DNA of 64,000 nucleotides from Xanthoparmelia taractica. Taxonomy: Eukaryota > Ascomycota > Lecanoromycetes > Lecanorales > Parmeliaceae. The stretch covers positions 1-64,000 of the forward strand of contig JANQBS010000123.1 in assembly GCA_033085395.1 (NCBI GenBank), written 5' to 3'. The position numbers were made by a program, and so were the translations under genes. A model generated the notes under the pieces. The model was given only the letters and a program-made list of their open reading frames with translations, did no database searches and had not been told where the DNA came from. Below, in pieces: positions 48,129-57,400 of the stretch (positions are counted from its first letter, which is position 1; every line of letters starts with the position of its first letter).

Positions 48129-49727
48129 ATGCCGGGGGTACAGAGCTTTGTTGCTCAGCGGCAGCAAGGCTATCAGAATTCGAGTCGCCAAACATTGGGA
48201 GCACAGAATCGAGTTCCAATTCCAAGGACAAAGTTGGAAAATACTAAAGGAAAGCAATCATTCCACGAGCCGGAAGCTACTCACCCTGCGAGCCCCCCCG
48301 TAGCAGGCAATAGCATTCATTGGTCAAAGCAGCAAACTGCCAGGACGTCTGTTGTTCAGGGTAGCTTCGACACTGATGCTGAAGGTTTCGAGGATACTGC
48401 GACCATGAGTATTGGCGGAAGCAGTCGAGGCTGTCGAGGTGAAGGAGATGATCGCGAGCCAAAGACTGATCGGTGTGTTGCAGAAACTGCCAATGTTATT
48501 CTATCTGGGCCTCAACTGTCTTTCCGACGCGGGCAAGAGCAAACGTATCATATCCAGGACTTCAGGCAACTAGATGCCGAGGGCTCTGGGGATGAAGCCG
48601 ATCAAAGGAGTTATGCAGAGAGTTCAGACGAAGAGGAGGACACGGAGCCAGACGAGGAGGAGCTGATGCGTGATGGAATCCTGCAAGATCTAAATAGTCT
48701 GGGATTTTCCCAGTACCTTCAGGGAGAGACATGCAATATGACTCAAGCCGCTTCCCAACCAATCATGGCTACTTCGGTGGGGCATAGCAGTTTAGCGTCA
48801 GGGGATGTTGTTCAGCGGCGTCAAAAGCCCGCGCACTCGTTCAAGGCGACGGGGAACAGCATAAGTAGTAGCGCTGCAGATCCTGGTAGGAACCTACAAC
48901 ACGCGAATCACCAGGCTCATGAGAGAGCGACAAACCAAAACTTAGTGGTACCAGTTCAGAAGGTCCCAAGTCCATCTTTGGACCAACTTCCGATCTCAGC
49001 TCAGCATCGTCAGTTTCCGGAGCATTATAAACCGAGCCGACAGCCGTCAATAAGTTCCCAACAGACTTTGCGGCCTACCGGAGTAACCCGAGATGTAATG
49101 GCTACATATTTGCAGCCACAGGCCAGTGAAGAAAGACTCTTGTCAGCCGAGAATAGACCTATCAACCTTGGACCTATTAACCTTGGTGCCGACAATTCTC
49201 CTGCCGACTGGAGCTCGGATGTCGGCAGTAGGTATGATAGGAAGCCTGCAGCATCAGTGGATGGCCCACGGACTCGGAAACGCGCTAGAGACCTTGACTA
49301 TAGCCCGGACCAAATATCGAGCATGACCTTCGAGCAACTGAGTAATGAGCCATTCGATCTCGCTTCTGGAACAATTAATGCGTGCATTACCCAAGAGCTC
49401 TCAAGTAAGACTCTAGCCGCGAAAATGGATTACGTCTTGGCGAAATTCAAGGATGAGGACTCCAAATTGGTACAACGGAGAGCATTTTTCTCGTCCCTAT
49501 CGATAGAGCAGTACGAGGAATGCGCGAATCTCATTATTGGCAGATTCAGTGCCATCATGTCAAAACTCACTGAGGCCAGACAGCAGAGAAGACGAGTGGC
49601 GAAGGACTTTGAGGAAGAAGTTGCAAGGCGAGAAGAGTGCATAGGCGGTAAGGCTACTGTGGTAAGTAAAAATTTAGGTAGGTTAAAGCGAGGCGGCGAG
49701 GAAGTTGTGAGGGGTGCAGCTTTGTGA
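48129..49727 (+). CDS. ECM11: Ecm11-domain protein (meiotic synaptonemal complex type)
   Basis: Single exon, 532 aa from MPGVQSFVAQRQQGYQ; the frame is open further upstream, but this start fits the family better. Most of the protein is disordered with an acidic SSDEEEDTEPDEEELMRDG stretch. The C-terminal ~140 residues hold the family domain: KRARDLDYSPDQISSMTFEQLSNEPFD, then RRAFFSSLSIEQYEECANLIIGRFSAIMSKLTEARQQRRRVAKDFEEEVARREE. In yeast Ecm11 works with Gmc2 in assembling the synaptonemal complex during meiosis. Outside yeast the function is inferred. Confidence 0.85.
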   Translation: MPGVQSFVAQRQQGYQNSSRQTLGAQNRVPIPRTKLENTKGKQSFHEPEATHPASPPVAGNSIHWSKQQTARTSVVQGSFDTDAEGFEDTATMSIGGSSRGCRGEGDDREPKTDRCVAETANVILSGPQLSFRRGQEQTYHIQDFRQLDAEGSGDEADQRSYAESSDEEEDTEPDEEELMRDGILQDLNSLGFSQYLQGETCNMTQAASQPIMATSVGHSSLASGDVVQRRQKPAHSFKATGNSISSSAADPGRNLQHANHQAHERATNQNLVVPVQKVPSPSLDQLPISAQHRQFPEHYKPSRQPSISSQQTLRPTGVTRDVMATYLQPQASEERLLSAENRPINLGPINLGADNSPADWSSDVGSRYDRKPAASVDGPRTRKRARDLDYSPDQISSMTFEQLSNEPFDLASGTINACITQELSSKTLAAKMDYVLAKFKDEDSKLVQRRAFFSSLSIEQYEECANLIIGRFSAIMSKLTEARQQRRRVAKDFEEEVARREECIGGKATVVSKNLGRLKRGGEEVVRGAAL

Positions 49728-50007
49728 AGTGGTAGCCCGCAAGTTGAAGACTCGCTGGTCTCGTCGCTGATAGCTTCGATGATGCTCTATGGACTTTCTC
49801 TTGGTCTTGTGGCTCGCAATCCGAAATTATGCTACTCGGTACGTTTGTACATAAACGAGTATGGTCATTGTGCTCCGATACCTTTAGGTGTGATCGCCTA
49901 TTGCTTGGGCGAATTTCTCAAAGGACTAAATCATTCTTCCACTCTGAGCCAAGAGGGATCGTTTCGAACAGATCCACTTATACTTATAAATTGTTATCGT
50001 GCGCCCC

Positions 50008-51858
50008 TCAGCAGGCAATCACGTTCTTGACCCACCAATCTACGAGATCTTGCCATGTCCAATCTGCCTTTAGCCATGTCGCTCTCGGTGCATTCTCATG
50101 ACCACCTCCAATACCCAGTACTCCCGTCATGCCCTCCTTTTCCCTCCATGCTCTTTCGGCCAATACGCCTGCCCTTTTCACCAATTCTTCATCGTCCTCG
50201 TTCATGTAGAGATCGCACTTGTCACATTCTCTGCAGACACCTCCTGCGGGCCTGAAATGCTGGCAGAAATGTCTGTAGCCCTCACCGCCATGCCCAGGGC
50301 CTACTCCTTGGCGGCATGTATAGCACATTGAATAGCCACAAACGCAAGTCAGCTTGTTGCAGCCGCTATCCTTTATGAAGCCAAGCCCGCAGCGTGGGCA
50401 TATCCTCTTCAGAGCAGCAGTACGGGCCGCCTCGATCGTTGTACGGAGCGAGAGCACTGCCGACTCGTGACAGACATGCGGGTCTTGCCATATCTTGAAG
50501 CAGGTCAAACAAGAGGGAAGCGAGCAGAGAGGAGATCGACATTGAAACCGCTGCGAGAGGTGGCGAGACCGAGAAAGGCGAGCCAGCGATGTTGAGAACA
50601 GCTTTGTGATGGTCGGCAGCTCGCGAAGCAGAGGAAGACGAGAGACAAGTGCGTATAAGAACAAAAGTGGAATAAGATTCAGCATCAATAGAACGAGGAA
50701 TACGGTCATCTTGATATCGGCAGTGTTGAGCCTATATCGACCTGTGGATGGAGGGAGATAGAGCTCGTCGACCTCGGCGTAAGCGCAGAAAGGACAGTGG
50801 ACAAGAGCGAGACCAGCCTTCATGAAGCTGACTTCAGCTATGCGTGTTTCGAGCCTGGTTAAAGCCTCCTTGCCGCCTTTTGACTGAAGCATGGCTCGAT
50901 GAGTAGCGTTATGCGAAATACAGCCATCGCAGCTCTCGTCTAACATGGGAGCCAGACATTTAAGCAGACCACGCGTATGATCGATGTTACGTCCCCAGCT
51001 TTGGCCGAAGAGCGCTTCACTTACAGCGTTCTTAATGCACCGGAAACACATGATATGCGCGCCCGTGGTACAAGTAGCCATCTGCTCGAAAATGGTATCC
51101 GAGAAGCAACATTGACACTCGTACATGGCTTCAGCATCTGTGGCCTCTGTCTCATTCAAAGTCATCGCGATCTCCCAGTCTTTGTCTTCCTGCTCCTTCT
51201 TTGCCTTTCGCAAGAATGGGAGTAGAACGTTTTGGTAAAGCTCCTCCTCTAGTTCCCTATCTCCTGCCTCTTTCAGGGCTGGTATATCATTCGCTCCATC
51301 CTCACTGCTCTTAAGCCATATCATCATGTGATGATCGCTGTTTGTAGACTTGGACGACTTCAGCAGTTTCGACAAAAAGGCGCTGAAGTTGTTTCGCCAG
51401 CTTCTAGACAGGAACGTTTGAAGAGCGAGTCTAGCACGAGTGTAGCAGAAATTCTGTTCCACTAACACCTTTTCAATGTCACTCCTACTAAGGGTCTTGA
51501 ACTCCTCATATAGCGTAGTCCGTACGGCCGACTTGTAGCCCGCTCGTCTAAAAAGGTCCTCCACGGCTACTGGCGCTTGATCGTTCCTCGATTGGTCAGT
51601 TTCTTTCCCTACATTCCGCCACCGGCCTTTAACCCATTCATCCTGATGTTTCAGAAGCTGCTCAGCTATAACATGTATACGGCTTTCTCCATCGAAAATC
51701 TGTAGCATCTCGCGGATAACCTCCGGGCCGACTCGGGGGAAAATGGTTGCAAGAACGGTCAGTGAATTGTTCAACTCTGCAAGGCTCTCCTCATCGCTAC
51801 CCCCTGTGGCTTCCGTGTGACCATTCTCGCAGGTGGGTAGAGCGAGGCGAGTGCTCAT
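50008..51858 (-). CDS. RBR (RING-IBR-RING) ubiquitin ligase with a membrane segment
   Basis: Single exon, 616 aa. An N-terminal CUE/UBA-like helix set (about 30-75, ELNNSLTVLATIFPRVGPEVIREMLQIF) could bind ubiquitin. RING1 starts CQCCFSD (248) and includes CFRCIKNAV. The in-between-RING region runs from about 355 (CPFCAYAEVDELY) to 463. RING2 is CPRCGLGFIKDSGCNKLTCVCGYSMCYTC (487-515) in shortened form, with C500 at the catalytic position used for the thioester. A hydrophobic stretch at about 383-406 lies inside the IBR region and looks like a transmembrane helix. The overall form recalls RNF216-type ligases. Substrates are unknown. Confidence 0.88.
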   Translation of the reverse strand: MSTRLALPTCENGHTEATGGSDEESLAELNNSLTVLATIFPRVGPEVIREMLQIFDGESRIHVIAEQLLKHQDEWVKGRWRNVGKETDQSRNDQAPVAVEDLFRRAGYKSAVRTTLYEEFKTLSRSDIEKVLVEQNFCYTRARLALQTFLSRSWRNNFSAFLSKLLKSSKSTNSDHHMMIWLKSSEDGANDIPALKEAGDRELEEELYQNVLLPFLRKAKKEQEDKDWEIAMTLNETEATDAEAMYECQCCFSDTIFEQMATCTTGAHIMCFRCIKNAVSEALFGQSWGRNIDHTRGLLKCLAPMLDESCDGCISHNATHRAMLQSKGGKEALTRLETRIAEVSFMKAGLALVHCPFCAYAEVDELYLPPSTGRYRLNTADIKMTVFLVLLMLNLIPLLFLYALVSRLPLLRELPTITKLFSTSLARLSRSRHLSQRFQCRSPLCSLPSCLTCFKIWQDPHVCHESAVLSLRTTIEAARTAALKRICPRCGLGFIKDSGCNKLTCVCGYSMCYTCRQGVGPGHGGEGYRHFCQHFRPAGGVCRECDKCDLYMNEDDEELVKRAGVLAERAWREKEGMTGVLGIGGGHENAPRATWLKADWTWQDLVDWWVKNVIAC

Positions 51859-52237
51859 GTGCTTTTTGGGTGAATCTGAAGAATCGTTGGTCTAGGAATG
51901 GCTGACCATGAAACCGTGAGGGAAGGTTGGCTATTTATGTGTATTTGTGAGCGTGGACAATTGTTCAAACAGAGTGACTGATACCAGTTGAGTCCCTGGC
52001 ACCGAAAGTTTGATCAATGGGGCTGAAAAGGGAGGTCTAAATCATAGGAGCCATGTACGAAGTGACATAAATTTAGTACGGAATTTGCAACCATGAAGCA
52101 CTTGAAGGCACCTTACGTGTAGCCTAACAATCATAAGAAGGCCTGAAGGAAGCTCTGTTATTCCGCAATTTGAAAGGATTTGCTGTTATGTAACTAAAAT
52201 AATATTTATTTGATTAAGAAGTAATCCTGTGTGTAGT
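51859..52237. promoter_or_regulatory. Upstream region of the RBR gene
   Basis: 0.38 kb between the RBR start and the tRNA gene. No coding frame. Base composition drifts towards AT from about 52,190 as the isochore boundary is approached. Confidence 0.45.
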
Positions 52238-52448
52238 GGCTCAGTGGTCTAGTAAGTTTCTGCTCGTAATATCTGGAAGGACCTTACCTAATCGTATTGT
52301 TAATTTCAGGTCGTATGATTGCCGCTTCGGGACGTATCCAAGTTGTCATAGACGATTGAAATGTGGCAGGTCCCGGGGTAAGTGATTATATTTGAAGATA
52401 ATAAGTACGAAATTACTAATAAACATAGTTCAAATCCCGGCTGAGCCC
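52238..52448 (+). tRNA. tRNA-Pro(CGG) interrupted by three introns, two of spliceosomal form
   Basis: Acceptor strand GGCTCAG (52238-52244) pairs perfectly with CTGAGCC (52441-52447). D-stem GTCT is at 52247-52250. Insertion 1 is 52252-52309 (58 nt): GTAAGT..CCTAATC..TTTCAG. Then GTCGTATGATT leads to anticodon stem GCCGC (52321-52325), loop TTCGGG with anticodon CGG at 52328-52330, and a normal-position intron 52332-52361 (30 nt). The 3' anticodon strand is GTGGC (52363-52367). The variable loop and T-stem CCGGG (52373-52377) are followed by insertion 2 at 52378-52428 (51 nt): GTAAGT..ACTAATAAACATAG. T-loop TTCAAAT and CCCGG complete the arm. Removing all three leaves 72 nt, the length of a eukaryotic tRNA-Pro. 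The spliced D-loop reads AGTCGTA where AGTGGTA is expected, losing G18. It may be functional or decaying. Confidence 0.75.
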
Positions 52449-52457
52449 ATACGTTTA

Positions 52458-52470
52458 TTTTTTATTTTTT
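52458..52470 (+). terminator. Pol III terminator after the tRNA
   Basis: Two T6 runs (52458-52463 and 52465-52470) begin 9-10 nt after the tRNA 3' end, as expected for RNA polymerase III termination. Confidence 0.7.
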
Positions 52471-53840
52471 ATTTCACTTCTTTATTACTTCTCTTTATAA
52501 AGCTAACGATTTCTAGTTTTAAAATAATTAATAAAGCGTTTATATATTAAAGTTTAGATATTAATATAGATTAAGTATAATAAATAAAATAAAATATAGT
52601 TTTAATTATAATAGTTTAATTATAATAGTTAGAAGAACTTATTAAAATATAAAATATAGAGTAGTTATATAGCTAAGAAGTACTAGTTAGAAAAGCGAAA
52701 TTATAAGTTTCGTCTTAGCGTGTTACGTAACTTAAATGTTAATACTTTCTCTCGAGCGTATTCTCGTAGATCTTTATTCTCTAGTAATTTCTCTCGAGTA
52801 TTTTCTTATAAAAGTTAAGTAAATAAAATAAAATAAAATATAAAGATTAAGTAACTAATATAAAGATTAAAATATTTTATTAGAGATATTTTTAAACGTA
52901 AAATAACTTATATAAGATTTTAAATTAATAAATTTTAAAATTTAAATATAATTAGCGCGAAAAAAAAATTATATTTATAATATCTTATTTTTATTAAAAA
53001 ATAATAATTAAAGTAAAAAGTATTAATAAATTTAGAGTTTAGAAATAATTATATTAAAAGAGAAAAAATACTAATATTCGATTTAATACTTTATATAAAT
53101 ACTTTACTTATTATTAAAAAACGATTATTTAAAAAATTTCTTTTAAGTTTAATAAATATATATTAAAAAATTAAAAAATAAAATAAAATTCTTTTAGTTA
53201 TATTTAATTAATTATAAAATATCTATTATAGATTAGCGAGTTCTTACTTAATAATCTTAGAAAGATTATTAGACTAGTTATTAATCGCTAATTAAAAAAA
53301 AATTAAGCTATTTAAAATATAGATTCTACTCTTCTATAGATTAATTAATAGTTTTTCTTCTTTTTATATAAAATTTTAATAAATAATAATAACGTCTCTT
53401 TTTATATTAATATTAGATTTAATAATTTCTTATCTTTACTTCTATTATTATATTATAAATAATTTAATATTAATATTTAATTTACTAGCTTCGACTATTA
53501 AGAATACGTTACTAATTAATAACTTTAATATAAACTTATTCTTAATTAAATTATCTTTATTAGACTTAATAATAAATCGAAATATATTATTAAAAGTAAT
53601 AAATACTAAGATATTCGCTTATTAATATTTATTTATTAATAAATATTAAACAACGTTAAATAAGCTTATTAAGTCGTATAAATCTTAATTAATAGTAATT
53701 ATATTAACGATAAAAGTATCGAAATCGATATAAGCTAATTCGAAAAAATCTTTATTATTAGCGCTATCGACTCTACGCTAAGATATATTCTCTCGATAAG
53801 ATATATTAATAAATATTTAATTAATACTATATTTAAAAAG
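52471..53840. other. AT-rich RIP-degraded DNA, no gene
   Basis: Right of the tRNA the sequence becomes AT-rich at once. Stops occur in every frame and no domain could be read. It is probably an old transposon relic. Confidence 0.55.
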
Positions 53841-54413
53841 TGTAACATCAAATGAGGTGTAAGGTTAGTTAGTTAATTAAGTGTCTAATTCTTGTTTATT
53901 CTAAGTTGGAAAATTCTATCTAAGTTAGGGCCAGCCAAGCACTTTTCCTTAGCCAAGCACTTGCCTTAGTCGATCTTGATTGGCTTGGCAAATTAACTTG
54001 ACAAATGCGATTTCGTAACAGCATTCACCGAAATAGAAGAAAAAGCGAGCGACCTCGCTTGCTATATACATGTAGAAAAACCTTACCAATCAAGCAAATC
54101 CGTTGGTGGTAGCATACTAAAATTAGCGAGAAGTTAGTGATAGTAAGGTCTTTTTGACGGCCAAACCATATAGTTAGAATGCCAGTCAGAATGCTAGTTA
54201 GTACACAAACACCGAGTATTAATCAACAGCAATAGCCACAAAACATTGTCACGAAATCGCACTTGCCAAGCCAATCAAGATCGGCTAAGGTAAGTGCTTG
54301 GCTAAGGGAAAGTGCTTGGCTGGCCCTAACTTAGATAGAATTTTCCAACTTAGAATAACCAAGAATTAGACACCCAATTGACTAACTGACCTTACAACCC
54401 ATTTGCTGTTACA
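53841..54413. repeat. Inverted pair of family B LTRs around a 226-bp spacer
   Basis: The left arm 53841-54020 starts TGTAACA and ends CGTAACA. The right arm 54247-54413 is its reverse complement, starting TGTCACG and ending TGTTACA. Both carry a duplicated GCCAAGCACTT unit. The right arm is followed by GTATAGTAGCAACGC, which is the primer-binding site in plus orientation. The spacer (54021-54246) matches the internal end of gypsy element 1 near 4525-4700. No 5-bp target duplication is apparent. This part is clearly less mutated than its surroundings. Confidence 0.7.
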
Positions 54414-57400
54414 GTATAGTAGCAACGCACATTGTTACCCCCCTCCAACAACCACACAAACGTTACCGAGTAGAGGGGAGTTATTTCCCGGTCGACAATA
54501 CTCGTTGAACGTTTAAATACAGCGGTGAGGTGAGTAGATGTAGTGTTGCTATGATATTGAGTGTGTTTAATGTTTCCCACTTTATTCATAAAGACATTAA
54601 TAACGTAGCGATATTATGCTTTTTGAAACGACCTCTTCTTTTTACGGGCAAGTTTAACTAAAAAGATGGAGATACGATTACGAAAGTAAGTGTAGATGTA
54701 GGCGTAGATATAATAGCTCGAATTTTAGCTGCTTTCTCCTTATATTTCTACATTAACTTAGAGATATTATTAAGATTCTTAATATTATATTACTAATTAT
54801 ATTCAAAATTATATATTTTTATCTTATTAGATATTCTATAGTTAGATTACGTTTCTTCTTAATAATTCGTTTATTAAAAAATTATTCGATTTCTAAGTTA
54901 ATAGTATTATCGTTATTAATAGAAATAGATAAGATATATTAAGGTCGAGGGCGCTAAAAAGAGTTATTCTATAGCGTAGAATAAGGCTTTAATTATACTA
55001 TTATAAAAATAGAATATATTCTTTATTTTATAAAAATAGTAAATCTATAGACGAGTCTATCTATTCTATTTATTATCTAAAAAGAATTAATATATTATTA
55101 TAATAATTTATTAATAATATTAAGAGTAGATAGAATCTTATAGTCTTTATATAGTTAAAGAAGTACTTATTCTTCTACTCTAAAAAATATTAATTAATAC
55201 TTTCTATCGTAATAAAATTTATTAAATAATTAAGTAAAATTAATAATATCTTTAATTATAATTCGTATAGAGACGTAATCGATTTTAATTAATAAACGTA
55301 ATAAATTTAAAAATCTATTTAAAGTAAAATCGTAGATTACTTCGCTCGATATAATTCTAATCTTAAAAGAGACGAAGTTATTTAAAAAGATCTATATTCG
55401 TAATAGAACTTTCGATTATAAAGAAGATCTATTAAGAACATATATAAAGTATTTTAAAGCTATCTCAGTAGTCTAATTAATACGTTCGCTCGTATTATTA
55501 ATCTACGAATAATAGACTATTAAATAAAGTAGAGAAATCTTTAATAATTTAAAAAGCGATTCTTAAAGCTTCGAAAGAAATTTCTTATCTCGATCGCTAA
55601 TAATAATTTTTAGGATTTTTTAATTAATAATATTAAGTCGATTTAGAAGTACTTTTATCTAATTAAATACTTTTTAAGTTAATTTATTAAAGATTAATTA
55701 AATAATTTTAATAAACTTATAAATAATAAATATAATTTAATTTAATTTATAATTTAAGAGAGATAATATTAAAATAAAGTTAATAGTTAGAGTATAAAAG
55801 GACACGGACGGAGATAAGATTAATTATAAGCTATCGTAAGATACGTGTCTTCTTATCTATAGTATTAAACACTTTAGATAATATCGAATAAAGTCTTATA
55901 AGTATTTTATAATTTTATGAATATATTAGAATAAGATAACGATTTTATAATATCTTTAAAAGCTAGAATATTCTTTCTTATATATTAAAGTAAGAATATT
56001 TTTTATTAGTAAGAAGGGAATATAAAGTTATTATTAACTAGTAGTTCTATTAATATGAAAGATGAGATCTCGCTAAAGACTTTGCTACTCTTACTATTAA
56101 TTTCCTTTCGGCCGAGACGAAAAATAGGAATTAGCATCAGTAGCAAAGAGATGCTTTCCCCACATGAAAGATAGAGAAGCTACGTTCTCGCTGACTAGAC
56201 TTTTATTAATATCGAGCTATAAAGAAATTCTTTTTTAATAATTATCTTATTAATAATCTTAAATGCACTTATTATTAAATATAGCACTTATTTCTATTAG
56301 ACTCGTCGTGAAAATATTAGTATAGAGAGTATCTAACTTCGAATAATAATAAGATAATAAATTATCTCTATTTAGACTTATAAGCCTTAATAGAGCATTA
56401 AATATAATATGCTCTCTACTAGATTTATAAGAGATAGTTAGATTAAATTGTCTTAAGAATTAAGTAGCTCGAATTAAACGAATATTTATTCGCATTATTA
56501 AAATAATTAAAATAATCGAATTTTATTTTATAATAATAGAGTAATTAATTTATATTCTTAAAGAATATTTTAAAGATTTAATTATATATCTTATTTTTTT
56601 TAGATATTAAATAAGATTAGTAATTTTTAATTTAATAGACTAATAATTTCTCTCTATTATAATTAGAAGTCTTAATAAAAAAAGAATAGACTTCATCTCT
56701 ACACGAGAAGATTATTTATTTCTACTTTCGTCTACTTTAATATAAAAGACTATCGTCTCGAAATTAAATTCTTTTAAAATATTTAAATTAATTTATAAAG
56801 TTCGAGTATTATTAAAATATATTAAAATCGTTAATTATAATAGTGCTTTTTAGAGAAGCTAAAAAGAAGTTAATTGCTTTTTTAACGTTATAGATAACTT
56901 TATTTTAAAAGAGTGTTACTTTCTCTAACGTTTAGCGTTTAATACTTCTTTAAGAAATAGTATTTTAAGCTTCTATAAGAATTAAGTTAATTATATATAA
57001 AAATAAACGTATTAACGTAAGTAATCGATTAATCTTAAGTAATATTCGAGTTCTTTTAAAATATTAAGATATTATAATTTTAAAATAGCTTTAAGCTTAT
57101 CTTTTAGTGAAGTTAAGTTAAAGAAATTAACTTTTTTATTTAATAAATTAATATTCGATTATCTTAAAAAGATCTTTATAAAAGAAATAATAATATTAAA
57201 TTTCACGAAAAACTTAAATAATTAACGAAGATCTTATAAGTGCTATTAAAAAAATTCTAATACTCGTAATTATATTATTAATATAGACTTTTATATTAAG
57301 AATATATCGTAAGATCTTATCGATTTAATGTTAAATATAAGTAATCGAATTTATATAATTTATAATCGAAATATTAAAGTTTCTTTAATCTCTATAACTT

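Noticed and set aside
52238..52448. tRNA-derived SINE
   Set aside because: There is no tail repeat or target duplication, and the 3' half continues the tRNA fold exactly to the acceptor stem, so a split tRNA gene explains it better.
54392..54589. Minus-strand 65-codon frame in the less mutated LTR block
   Set aside because: It runs across the LTR end and primer-binding site; it is open by chance because this part escaped RIP.
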